In this document: one piece after another, positions 36,830 through 44,159 of the stretch
How positions within the stretch are numbered: position 1 is the first letter of the stretch
How the letters are laid out: every line of letters begins with the position of its first letter
Origin: DASSKA01 sp963839365
Lineage (GTDB): Bacteria > Actinomycetota > Actinomycetes > Propionibacteriales > Nocardioidaceae
Reading direction: 5' to 3'
DNA: 64,000 nucleotides
Assembly: GCA_963839365.1 (NCBI GenBank)
Contig: CAWIUT010000010.1
Span: 62,001-126,000 of the forward strand
Translations under genes and position numbers: made by a program
The notes under the pieces: model-generated
The model's input: only the letters and a program-made list of their open reading frames with translations
What the model was told of the DNA's origin: nothing
Database searches by the model: none

Positions 36830-37408
36830 TTGTCGCCATCCACGCAGACCCACCCCGACCGCGGGACCACCCCGCCGGGGACCGCCCGCCCCCAGACCGC
36901 CGGCCCCGAGGCGTCCGGCCCCGAGGCCGCCGGCCGGCCGGGGATCGACCCGCGCGGCCCCCGGTTCGCCGCCGGCATCACCACCGTGCTGCTCGCCGTG
37001 GCGCTGCTGACCGCCCCGTCGACGCTGACGGTCGCGCTGCTCGCGGTGCAGACGGTGCTGTTCGCCGTCGGCGCCACCGCGGGGGTCCGGCGGACGCCGT
37101 ACGCCTGGGTCTTCACCACCCTGGTGCGGCCCCGGCTGGGCCGGCCGGACCACCTCGAGGACCCGGCGCCGCCGCGGTTCGCCCAGGCCGTCGGCCTGGC
37201 GTTCGCGGTGGTCGCGCTGGCCGGCTACACCATCGGGCTGAGCGTGCTCGGCGAGGTCGCCACCGGCCTCGCCCTGGTCGCCGCACTGCTGAACGCGGCG
37301 TTCGGGCTCTGCCTCGGCTGCGAGGGATACCTGCTTCTCAAGCGGGCACTGCCCCACCCCAGCACCCCCACCCATGACAGCCGCGCCGGGCACGCCCCGG
37401 TCGCCTGA
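36830..37408 (+). CDS. DUF4395 membrane protein
   Basis: 192 residues. After a Pro/Gly-rich N-terminal stretch come about four transmembrane segments: GITTVLLAVALLTAPSTLTVALLAVQTVLFAVGAT, AVGLAFAVVALAGYTIGLSVL and ATGLALVAALLNAAFGLCLGCEGYLLL. The last carries the CLGC pair typical of DUF4395. It lies in many actinobacteria beside cysA2-type sulfurtransferases and thioredoxins, so a role in sulfur or thiol handling at the membrane is likely. TTG 36830 is chosen because AGGAG lies about 5 bases upstream; a GTG at 36791 is possible. Confidence 0.85.
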   Translation: MSPSTQTHPDRGTTPPGTARPQTAGPEASGPEAAGRPGIDPRGPRFAAGITTVLLAVALLTAPSTLTVALLAVQTVLFAVGATAGVRRTPYAWVFTTLVRPRLGRPDHLEDPAPPRFAQAVGLAFAVVALAGYTIGLSVLGEVATGLALVAALLNAAFGLCLGCEGYLLLKRALPHPSTPTHDSRAGHAPVA

Positions 37409-37447
37409 GACCACCACCGAAGCTGAAACCAGCGAAGAAGGGATGCC

Positions 37448-38296
37448 ATGAGCCGCGAATCCGCTCTCGTCACCACCGACTGGGTGCAGGAGCACCTCGA
37501 CGACCCGAAGGTGGTGCTCGTCGAGGTCGACGAGGACACCGCCGCCTACGACAAGGGCCACATCCGGGGGGCTATCAAGCTCGACTGGACCAAGGACCTG
37601 CAGGACCAGGTGCGCCGTGACTTCGTGAACAAGCAGCAGTTCGAGGCGCTGCTGTCCGAGCGCGGCGTCGCCAACGACCACACCGTGGTGCTGTACGGCG
37701 GGAACAACAACTGGTTCGCCGCCTACGCGTACTGGTACTTCAAGCTCTACGGCCACCAGGACGTCAAGCTGCTCGACGGCGGCCGCAAGAAGTGGGAGCT
37801 CGAGAGCCGTGAGCTCACCGACGAGCTGCCCCGCCGGGAGAAGACCAGCTACACCGCCAAGGAGCAGGACCGGTCCATCCGCGCCTTCCGCGACGAGGTC
37901 GAGGAAGCCATCGGCGCGCAGAACCTGGTCGACGTGCGCAGCCCCGACGAGTACGCCGGCCGGTTGCTCGCCCCGGCCCACCTCCCGCAGGAGCAGGCCC
38001 AGCGCGCGGGGCACATCCCGACCGCGGCGAACGTGCCGTGGAGCAAGGCGGCCAACGACGACGGCACCTTCAAGTCCGACGAGGAGCTGAAGACGATCTA
38101 CTCCGACGCCGGGGTGCAGTGGGACAAGGACACCATCGCCTACTGCCGGATCGGTGAGCGCTCCAGCCACACCTGGTTCGTGCTCCACGAGCTGCTCGGC
38201 CAGCCACGCGTGAAGAACTACGACGGCTCCTGGACCGAGTGGGGCTCGCTGGTCGGCGTACCCGTGGTCCTCGGCGACGAGAGGGGTGAGGCCTGA
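37448..38296 (+). CDS. cysA2: Thiosulfate/3-mercaptopyruvate sulfurtransferase (CysA2 type)
   Basis: 282 residues, two rhodanese domains. The first (about 1-125) is inactive-like; the second (about 145-275) has the active loop [14 protein letters not shown] with the catalytic Cys in [51 protein letters not shown] and [18 protein letters not shown] are nearly as in mycobacterial CysA2/CysA3. It transfers sulfur from thiosulfate or mercaptopyruvate. The stop overlaps the DUF1416 start, so the two are coupled. Confidence 0.95.
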   Translation: MSRESALVTTDWVQEHLDDPKVVLVEVDEDTAAYDKGHIRGAIKLDWTKDLQDQVRRDFVNKQQFEALLSERGVANDHTVVLYGGNNNWFAAYAYWYFKLYGHQDVKLLDGGRKKWELESRELTDELPRREKTSYTAKEQDRSIRAFRDEVEEAIGAQNLVDVRSPDEYAGRLLAPAHLPQEQAQRAGHIPTAANVPWSKAANDDGTFKSDEELKTIYSDAGVQWDKDTIAYCRIGERSSHTWFVLHELLGQPRVKNYDGSWTEWGSLVGVPVVLGDERGEA

Positions 38297-38592
38297 TGTG
38301 CGGCGGCGCCGAAGGCGGACTGTCCCTCGAAGGCATCGACGTCGCCAAGGAGGCGGTGATCCAGGGCGTGGTCACCCGCGACGACCAGCCGGTGCCGAAC
38401 GCCTACGTGCGGCTGCTGGACCGCACCGGTGAGTTCACCGCCGAGGTGCCCACCTCGGCCACCGGGCACTTCCGGTTCTTCGCCGGCCCCGGCGAGTGGA
38501 CCGTGCGCACCCTGGCCCCCAAGGCCGAGGTGGTGGACCGCAAGGTGGTCGCCCAGAAGGGCGTGGTCACCGAGGTCGCGGTCGCGCTCTGA
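38296..38592 (+). CDS. sseC: DUF1416 protein (SseC type)
   Basis: 98 residues beginning [24 protein letters not shown], then a small beta-sandwich (VPNAYVRLLDRTGEFTAEVPTSATGHFRFFAGPGEWTVRTLAP). This is the SseC/DUF1416 family, always downstream of CysA2-type enzymes in actinobacteria; a role in sulfur transfer is assumed. ATG 38296 shares its A with the cysA2 stop. A hairpin 19 bases downstream ends the operon. Confidence 0.92.
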   Translation: MCGGAEGGLSLEGIDVAKEAVIQGVVTRDDQPVPNAYVRLLDRTGEFTAEVPTSATGHFRFFAGPGEWTVRTLAPKAEVVDRKVVAQKGVVTEVAVAL

Positions 38593-38610
38593 CCCAGACC
38601 CCCGGGATGG

Positions 38611-38645
38611 AGGCCCCCGTGCGCTCACGCAGCGCGCGGGGGCCT
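38611..38645 (+). terminator. Terminator of the DUF4395-cysA2-DUF1416 operon
   Basis: AGGCCCCCGTGCGC (38611-38624) pairs with GCGCGCGGGGGCCT (38632-38645), one wobble pair in 14, with a 7-base loop. TCTGCTG follows. Confidence 0.75.
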
Positions 38646-38720
38646 TCTGCTGTCCGGTCTCACCCCGGGATGACCCTCCGCTGTTGGCGGGGGTGGGGAT
38701 CTTTCGTAAAGTGAATCGCC

Positions 38721-39707
38721 GTGTCGGACAAGAACCAGCCGGGCGAGCTGCCGCCGGACCTGCCGCCTGAGTACGCCGAGGCCTACCGCCGGGGCTACCA
38801 GAGCGCCTACCAGCGGCGCCCCGAGCAGGGGCCGGGCGAGCCCCCCGACGGGCCCCCGGACGGGCCGCCGGACGGGCCGCCGGCCGCTCGACCCGGGCAC
38901 CGCGCCGAGCCGACCGAGCCGCTGGCGTTCGACGAGTTCTTCTCCCACGACGCCGAGGACCGGGGCGACGACGAGGAGGCCGGTGACCGGCCCCGCTGGC
39001 TGGTGCCGCTGCTGCTCGCGGTGCTCGCGGTCGCGCTGATCGTCGCGGCCTACGTCCTCGGCCGGGTGTTCTCCACCTCGGTGGCCACCGGCAGCAGCAG
39101 TGGCCCGAGCAAGCTGGTGATGCCCTCCGGCGCTGCGTCCGCCACCGGGTCTGCCTCGGGGTCCGCTTCCGGGCGGCCGTCGGGCGGCAGCTCCGCGGGC
39201 TCGGCCCAGCAGCAGGGCGGCAGGTACACCGGCGCCACCGACCTGGCCTCGATCACCGGCGCGACCGCCTCCTGCCAGGCCGGGGATGCCTACGACGCCG
39301 GCGGCAACAAGGTCTCCTACCAGCCCGCCAACGTCTTCGACCAGGACATGTCCACCGCCTGGCGGTGCAACGGGGACGGCCACGGCGACACCCTCGAGCT
39401 GACCCTGGCGCGCACCATGCCGATCGGCGAGGTCGGGCTGGTGCCCGGCTACGCCAAGACCGACCCGTACGACGGGACGGACCGCTACGCCCAGAACGAC
39501 CGGGTCACCAAGGTGCGCTGGACCTTCGACGGCGGGCACAGCGTCGTGCAGACCCTGGACGGGTCGCCGCACGACCGCCGGATGCAGACGATGCGGATCC
39601 CGGTCACCCGCACCCAGACGGTCAAGCTGACCATCCTGGACTCGACCCGCGGGCCGCGGAACACCGTCGCGGTCAGCGAGGTGCGGATCGGCCGGGTCGC
39701 GGGCTGA
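38721..39707 (+). CDS. Membrane-anchored protein with C-terminal NADase-type glycan-binding (discoidin-like) domain
   Basis: 328 residues. A hydrophilic N-terminus contains tandem PPDG units, then one transmembrane helix (WLVPLLLAVLAVALIVAAYVLG), a Ser/Gly-rich linker and a beta-sandwich (about 170-328): PANVFDQDMSTAWRCNGDGHGDTLELTLARTMPIGEVGLVPGYAK and IPVTRTQTVKLTILDSTRGPRNTVAVSEVRIG. The AW-x(n)-G pattern and the fold match the NADase-type glycan-binding family. It probably binds a surface polymer. GTG 38721 lies 8 bases after TAAAGT, consistent with a leaderless mRNA. Confidence 0.75.
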   Translation: MSDKNQPGELPPDLPPEYAEAYRRGYQSAYQRRPEQGPGEPPDGPPDGPPDGPPAARPGHRAEPTEPLAFDEFFSHDAEDRGDDEEAGDRPRWLVPLLLAVLAVALIVAAYVLGRVFSTSVATGSSSGPSKLVMPSGAASATGSASGSASGRPSGGSSAGSAQQQGGRYTGATDLASITGATASCQAGDAYDAGGNKVSYQPANVFDQDMSTAWRCNGDGHGDTLELTLARTMPIGEVGLVPGYAKTDPYDGTDRYAQNDRVTKVRWTFDGGHSVVQTLDGSPHDRRMQTMRIPVTRTQTVKLTILDSTRGPRNTVAVSEVRIGRVAG

Positions 39708-39779
39708 GCCCCCGACCCGTCAGCCACCTGAGCGGCCACAGGCGGCCGGCCACAGGTGGTCACCCGTCTGACAGGTCGG

Positions 39780-40394
39780 TCAGCCCTGCGGTCCGCCGTA
39801 CACCCGTGAGCTGAGCCGGTGGTAGGTCGCCTGGTTGCTCTGCGGGTTGTCGACCAGCCACCGGTCACCGCGGGTGATGTGCGCGTCCAGCACCCCGAAC
39901 TGCACCCACGGCGGGGTGCCCAGGCAGCCGGTCGGGACGATCACCCGGAGCAGGTTGTGCGTGTAGTCGATCCGCTCGGTCAGCCCGGTGCAGTCCAGCT
40001 CGTGCCCGTTCGGGCGGGTCATCGTCACCGAGCCGGCCCAGCTGTGCCGCCAGGCCTGCACCTCGACGAACCGGTGCACGTGCGGCGCGTGCAGCTTGAA
40101 CGCGTACATGTCCCCGGCGCCGCTGCGGCGCAGCCGCGCGAACCGCTCCACGAGCACCACGTCGTGCGGGCCGTAGCGCAGCCGGGCCATCCTCACGTCG
40201 CCGACCGTCCGGTGCCGCGCCGGCACGTAGTCGGCCAGCCGCGCGGAGGGCGCGCCGCCCCACATGTCGTGGGTGCCGTCGTGCAGGGTCAGCGTTGCCG
40301 CGGAGGCGGCGCCGGTCCCGGCGAGGAGTACGACGGAGGTGGCGAGCGCGGTGGCCGCGCCGACGAGGGCACGACGCATCGGGGACGGGCGCAT
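39780..40394 (-). CDS. Secreted protein of unknown function, paralogue of the next gene
   Basis: 204 residues. A signal peptide (RRALVGAATALATSVVLLAGTGAASA) precedes a domain beginning TLTLHDGTHDMWGG and containing VRMARLRYGPHDVVLVERFARLRRSGAGDMYAFKL, WAGSVTM and LLRVIVPTGCLGTPPWVQFG. The gene at 40621 encodes a recognisable paralogue with the same blocks. Two Cys (LDC, TGC) probably form a disulfide in both. ATG 40394 has AGGA at 8 bases; ATG 40400 is 6 bases further out. No known family. Confidence 0.72.
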   Translation of the reverse strand: MRPSPMRRALVGAATALATSVVLLAGTGAASAATLTLHDGTHDMWGGAPSARLADYVPARHRTVGDVRMARLRYGPHDVVLVERFARLRRSGAGDMYAFKLHAPHVHRFVEVQAWRHSWAGSVTMTRPNGHELDCTGLTERIDYTHNLLRVIVPTGCLGTPPWVQFGVLDAHITRGDRWLVDNPQSNQATYHRLSSRVYGGPQG

Positions 40395-40513
40395 GGGCAT
40401 CTTCCTGGGTCGAGGCCGCCCGCGTGGGGCAGATCCCGGCCCACCCTAGGCGACCGCGCCCGAAACGTCAGGACAACGCGGGTTGCGCGGCTTGTCGCAC
40501 TCGCGCGTGCTCC

Positions 40514-40578
40514 GTGACAACCGGTCGCGACAACCGGTCGTGACAACCGGTCGTGACAACCCGTCGCGACAACCCGTC
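40514..40578. repeat. Five tandem 13-bp repeats between the paralogous secreted-protein genes
   Basis: Units of the form GYGACAACCSGTC start at 40514, 40527, 40540, 40553 and 40566; a decayed sixth unit follows to about 40590. They lie just past the stop of the 40621 gene and 120 bases or more before the start of the 40394 gene. Possible roles are a regulator-binding array or a slippage product. Confidence 0.85.
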
Positions 40579-40620
40579 GCGGCGACCGGCTCCAGCGTCG
40601 GCCGGTCGACCGGCCAGGCG

Positions 40621-41217
40621 TCAGCCGCGGTGCACCTGCGCGCTCCAGCCGTGCGGCTTGCCCTGGGTGTTCAGCGGGTTGTCGGCGTACATCAGGCTCG
40701 AGGACTTGATGTGCATGTTGATGGTGGTGAACTGCACCCAGCGCGGGTTGTTCAGGCAGCTGGCCGGCACCACGACGCGGACCAGTCGGCGCGGGTAGGC
40801 GATGTGCTCCTTGAGCCCGTCGCAGGACACCGGCTTGCTGAGGTTGCTCGGCCGGTCCATCCAGGTCATCCCGGCCCAGTTGGTGCGCACCGCCTCGACG
40901 AACACCAGCCGGCGCAGGTGGGTGTTGGTGCGCAGGCCCAGGGTGTACACGTCGCCGGCGTCGACCTTGCGCAGCTGCGCGAAGTGCTCGGTGAGCACGA
41001 TGTTGCGGCCCCCGTAGCTCAGCGTCGCCCGCAGCACGTCCCCGTCGGTCTGCTTCGGTGTCGCCGTGAACGTCTTGCCGGCGTCGGTGGTCTTCCACAT
41101 GTCGTGGTGTGGGTCGCGCAGCGTCAGTGTCTGCGCGGAGGCCGCCCCTGCGCCGCCGAGGAGTACGGCGGAGGTGGCGAGTGCGATGGTCGCGAGGCGA
41201 GGCCGGGACCGGTTCAT
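40621..41217 (-). CDS. Secreted protein of unknown function, paralogue of the previous gene
   Basis: 198 residues with signal peptide (LATIALATSAVLLGGAGAASAQ). The mature domain starts TLTLRDPHHDMWKTT, parallel to TLTLHDGTHDMWGG of the neighbour, and continues VLRATLSYGGRNIVLTEHFAQLRKVDAGDVYTLGL, WAGMTW, LVRVVVPASCLNNPRWVQF. The shared order and Cys positions show a tandem duplication followed by divergence. ATG 41217 is preceded by GGGGGAACC. Function unknown; exported. Confidence 0.75.
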   Translation of the reverse strand: MNRSRPRLATIALATSAVLLGGAGAASAQTLTLRDPHHDMWKTTDAGKTFTATPKQTDGDVLRATLSYGGRNIVLTEHFAQLRKVDAGDVYTLGLRTNTHLRRLVFVEAVRTNWAGMTWMDRPSNLSKPVSCDGLKEHIAYPRRLVRVVVPASCLNNPRWVQFTTINMHIKSSSLMYADNPLNTQGKPHGWSAQVHRG

Positions 41218-41278
41218 GAGGTTCCCCCTGAGTGAGCGCCCGAGCGGGACGGATCGCGCCCACTGTAGGGCGCCCCGT

Positions 41279-41299
41279 CCGGTTTGTCCGGAAAACCGG
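41279..41299. terminator. Small hairpin between the secreted-protein gene and dtd
   Basis: CCGGTTT (41279-41285) pairs with AAACCGG (41293-41299) around a 7-base loop, just past the dtd stop in the leftward direction. It could end dtd transcription; no U-tract. Confidence 0.4.
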
Positions 41300-41345
41300 C
41301 CAGTCGGCGGTCAACCGGCGGTCAGTCGGCCGCCCGGTCAGCCGC

Positions 41346-41780
41346 TCAGCCGGCGGGGCTGTCCAGCACCAGGGTGACCGGCCCGTCGTTCTGCGAGGCG
41401 ACCACCATGTCCGCCCCGAACACGCCGCGGGCCACCGTGGCGCCCAGCCTCTCCAGCGCGTCGCACACCGCGTCGTACATCGGTTCCGACACCGGTCCCG
41501 GCGCGGCGGCGTTCCAGGTGGGCCGCCGGCCCTTGCGGGCGTCGCCGTACACCGTGAACTGGCTGACCACCAGGATCGGCGCGCCCACCTCGGAGGCGGA
41601 GCGCTCCTCGCGCAGCAGCCGCAGCGTCCAGATCTTGCGGGCCGTCCACTCCACCTCGCGCGGGCCGTCGGCGTGCGTCACGCCGAGCAGCACCAGCAGG
41701 CCCGGCTCCTCGATCGACCCGGCGACCTTCCCGTCCACGGTCACCGAGGCCGAAAGAACACGCTGCACGACGGCTCTCAC
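41346..41780 (-). CDS. dtd: D-aminoacyl-tRNA deacylase
   Basis: 144 residues, full length for DTD. It opens [18 protein letters not shown], has the catalytic strand [17 protein letters not shown] and the C-terminal cross-subunit motif [14 protein letters not shown] with the Gly-cis-Pro needed for chiral proofreading. It frees tRNA from wrongly attached D-amino acids. GTG 41780. It diverges from the BKACE gene with 50 bases between starts. Confidence 0.95.
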   Translation of the reverse strand: MRAVVQRVLSASVTVDGKVAGSIEEPGLLVLLGVTHADGPREVEWTARKIWTLRLLREERSASEVGAPILVVSQFTVYGDARKGRRPTWNAAAPGPVSEPMYDAVCDALERLGATVARGVFGADMVVASQNDGPVTLVLDSPAG

Positions 41781-41830
41781 GGGACAAACCCTCCTGTGTG
41801 ACGACCCGCGCAGTCTGGCACGATGACGCC

Positions 41831-42670
41831 ATGACCGACGCCACCGGGGACCTGCTGATCACTGTCGCGCCCACCGGCGCGGAGACCACCAAGGCCGACT
41901 GCCCCCAGCTGCCCACCACGCTGGAGGAGCTGGTCGACACCGCCAAGCGCTGCCAGGCCGCCGGGGCGGGCATGGTCCACGTGCACATCCGCGACGGCGA
42001 GCATCGGCCGACCCTGGACCTCGGCCGGCTGACCGCGACCGTGCAGGCGCTGCACGAGCAGACCGACCTGGTGGTGCAGCTGTCCACCGGCGGCTCGGTG
42101 CACGACCCGCTGGACAAGCGGCTGAAGGTGCTCGACGCGCAGCCGGACTCCTGCAGCCTGACCATGGGCACCACGAACTTCGGCAACGACGTGTTCTCCA
42201 ACCCGTGGCCGTTCATCACCGAGCTGTACCAGCTCACCCAGGAGCGCGAGGTGGTCCCGGAGTTCGAGCTGTTCGACCTCGGCCACGTGGCCGCGCTGCA
42301 CCGGCTGCTGGACAAGTACGGCCTGCCCTACGGCGGCCGGGTGCACTGCGACCTGGTGATGGGCGTGCCCGGCGGGATGCCCGGCACGGCGGACGCGCTG
42401 GTCGCCGCGGTCGCCGCGCTGCCCGCGGCGGTGACGTCCTGGTCGGCGACCGGGGTTGGGCGGACCACGCTGCCGGTCATGCTGGCCTCGCTGTCCAAGG
42501 GCGGCCACCTGCGGGTCGGCATGGAGGACGTGCTCACCCTGGCCAAGGGGGTGCCCGTGGAGCACAACGAGCAGCTGGTCTCCCGCGCCGCCGAGGTCGG
42601 CCGGCTCGCCCAGCGCACCCCGATGAGCCCGGACCAGGCGCGCGCGCTGCTGGCCGTCAGGGCCCGCTGA
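41831..42670 (+). CDS. Beta-keto acid cleavage enzyme (BKACE, DUF849) family
   Basis: 279 residues, a TIM-barrel family that condenses a beta-keto acid with acetyl-CoA and splits it. Metal ligands are visible in [26 protein letters not shown] holds the conserved Glu and His; [17 protein letters not shown] and the late [22 protein letters not shown] are typical. The substrate side-chain pocket cannot be judged here. ATG 41831. No beta-oxidation or lysine-degradation genes adjoin it. Confidence 0.88.
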   Translation: MTDATGDLLITVAPTGAETTKADCPQLPTTLEELVDTAKRCQAAGAGMVHVHIRDGEHRPTLDLGRLTATVQALHEQTDLVVQLSTGGSVHDPLDKRLKVLDAQPDSCSLTMGTTNFGNDVFSNPWPFITELYQLTQEREVVPEFELFDLGHVAALHRLLDKYGLPYGGRVHCDLVMGVPGGMPGTADALVAAVAALPAAVTSWSATGVGRTTLPVMLASLSKGGHLRVGMEDVLTLAKGVPVEHNEQLVSRAAEVGRLAQRTPMSPDQARALLAVRAR

Positions 42671-42769
42671 CCGCCCGCCGGCGGCCCGCTGGTCCCCGCC
42701 TGCCCCCGGCCGGTCCCACGCCGCCGCCCCGTCCGTCGTACGACGAACGCGCCGATAGGATGGCCCATC

Positions 42770-42904
42770 ATGGAAGCCCTCTTCATCGCCCTGATGATCC
42801 TGGTCGTCGTGCTGACCGGGTTCTGCGCCCTGGTCGTGCTGTACAAGCTGCTCAACGCCGACAACGGGGCCGACAACGGGGCCGACAGCTGGGCCGACAG
42901 CTGA
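42770..42904 (+). CDS. Micro membrane protein, 44 residues
   Basis: ATG 42770 to TGA 42904. One transmembrane helix (ALFIALMILVVVLTGFCALV) and a short tail ending in repeated GADN/GADS/WADS units. TAGGAT at 42756-42761 lies 8 bases before the ATG, so it could be translated from a leaderless mRNA. It ends 1 base before the nitrobindin start and is probably co-transcribed with it. Function unknown. Confidence 0.6.
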   Translation: MEALFIALMILVVVLTGFCALVVLYKLLNADNGADNGADSWADS

Positions 42905-42905
42905 C

Positions 42906-43400
42906 ATGCCCTTCGAGATCCCCGAGAACCTGCACCCGGACTGCGCGCCGGTCGCCTGGCTGCTCGGCACCTGGGAGGGCAACGGGCACGGCGACTACCC
43001 GACGATCGAGAAGTTCTCGTTCGGCCAGGAGGCGATCTTCACCCACGACGGCCGGCCGTTCTTCCACTACATGAGCCGCGCCTGGATCGTCGACGACAAC
43101 GGCGAGAAGGTCCGCGACGCCGCGATCGAGACCGGCTTCCTGCGCCCCAAGGCGGACGGCTCGCTGGAGTGGCTGCTCACCCACAACACCGGGTTCGCCG
43201 AGATCTGGTACGGCCAGGTCGACGGCGCCAAGATCGAGATCGCCACCGACGCGGTCGCGCGCACCGAGACCGCGAAGGAGTACGTCGGAGGGCGGCGGAT
43301 GTACGGGCTGGTCGAGGGTGACCTGCTGTGGGCCTTCGACATGGCCGCGATGGGCCAGGAGCTGCAGCCGCACCTGTGGGGCCGGCTGGTCCGCCAGTAG
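42906..43400 (+). CDS. Nitrobindin (heme-binding beta-barrel, THAP4-like/FABP family)
   Basis: 164 residues. GTWEGNGHGDYPTIEKFSFGQEAIF at 20-45 is the nitrobindin signature; the barrel continues with LTHNTGFAEIWYGQVDGAKIEI and ends at MAAMGQELQPHLWGRL, which contains a late His. By family it binds ferric heme and can convert peroxynitrite to nitrate. It corresponds to Rv0813c, which also lies near cysA2 and DUF1416 genes. ATG 42906 directly follows the micro-membrane protein. Confidence 0.9.
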   Translation: MPFEIPENLHPDCAPVAWLLGTWEGNGHGDYPTIEKFSFGQEAIFTHDGRPFFHYMSRAWIVDDNGEKVRDAAIETGFLRPKADGSLEWLLTHNTGFAEIWYGQVDGAKIEIATDAVARTETAKEYVGGRRMYGLVEGDLLWAFDMAAMGQELQPHLWGRLVRQ

Positions 43401-43421
43401 CCCGCGGCCACCGCGCGCCGG

Positions 43422-43526
43422 CTGCCCGGGCGGTTCCGGGGGTGCTGCGGACGCTTGTGCGGCGTTGTGGCCCTGCCCGGGGCGGTGCCGGGGGTGCTGC
43501 GGACGCTTGTGCGGCGTTGTGGCCCT
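43422..43526. repeat. Two copies of a 52-bp direct repeat upstream of the Fur-family gene
   Basis: The stretch CCGGGGGTGCTGCGG...GTTGTGGCCCT is identical over 39 bases at 43436 and 43488. The flanking CTGCCCGGG-type segments differ by a 1-base indel, giving a period of about 52. It lies in the 234-base gap between nitrobindin and the Fur gene, 110 bases or more before the Fur start. No coding potential. Confidence 0.8.
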
Positions 43527-43634
43527 CGCCGAGGCCCTCACCGCCGGCTGCTCCGGGGGAGCCCGACCGAATCCGGCGCCCGACCGGCCGGCGGGTCGGC
43601 ACGCTCCCGCATCGCCGGTCCTAGACTCGGGAGG

Positions 43635-44081
43635 GTGAGCCGCACCGAGCACGCCCCCGCCTCCCCGCAGGAGTGGCAGGCGAAGCTGCGCGAGAAGGGC
43701 TACCGGCTCACCCCGCAGCGCGAGCTGGTGCTGCAGGCCGTGGAGCAGCTCGGTCACGCCACCCCCGACGAGGTGCACGCGTTCATCCGCGAGCACTCCA
43801 GCGCGGTCAACCTGTCCACGGTGTACCGCACCCTCGAGCTGCTCGAGGACCTCGGCCTGGTCCGGCACGCCCACCTCACCGACCGGGCCCCGACGTACCA
43901 CTCCACGGCCACCCCCGACCACGCGCACCTGGTCTGCCGCGGCTGCGGCAAGGTCACCGAGGCGGCCCCCGACGACGTGGCGCCGCTGACCGGCCGGCTG
44001 GAGGAGCGGTTCGGGTTCCACACGGACATCGGTCACCTGACCGTGTTCGGCCACTGCCGCGACTGCGCCGCCCGCGCCTGA
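43635..44081 (+). CDS. Fur-family metal-responsive regulator
   Basis: 148 residues. Winged helix: LREKGYRLTPQRELVLQAVEQLGHATPDEVHAFI and NLSTVYRTLELLEDLGLV. Metal and dimer domain: TPDHAHLVCRGCGKVTEA and a terminal FGHCRDCAARA give the two CxxC structural zinc sites; HAHL contributes regulatory His. Fur, Zur or Mur specificity cannot be fixed from sequence. GTG 43635 is 7 bases after TAGACT (43622-43627), so the mRNA is probably leaderless. Confidence 0.92.
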   Translation: MSRTEHAPASPQEWQAKLREKGYRLTPQRELVLQAVEQLGHATPDEVHAFIREHSSAVNLSTVYRTLELLEDLGLVRHAHLTDRAPTYHSTATPDHAHLVCRGCGKVTEAAPDDVAPLTGRLEERFGFHTDIGHLTVFGHCRDCAARA

Positions 44082-44159
44082 CGGAGGCCCGGCGGTGAAG
44101 GCCCGAGGGTGGCGGACACCGCCTGCCGCGCCGAGCGGTCCGGGCTAGGTTGGGGCGGT

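Noticed and set aside
40514..40590. Plasmid or phage origin iterons
   Set aside because: Short repeats of 13 bases are present, but there is no replication gene, AT-rich unwinding region or DnaA box, and the context is chromosomal housekeeping.
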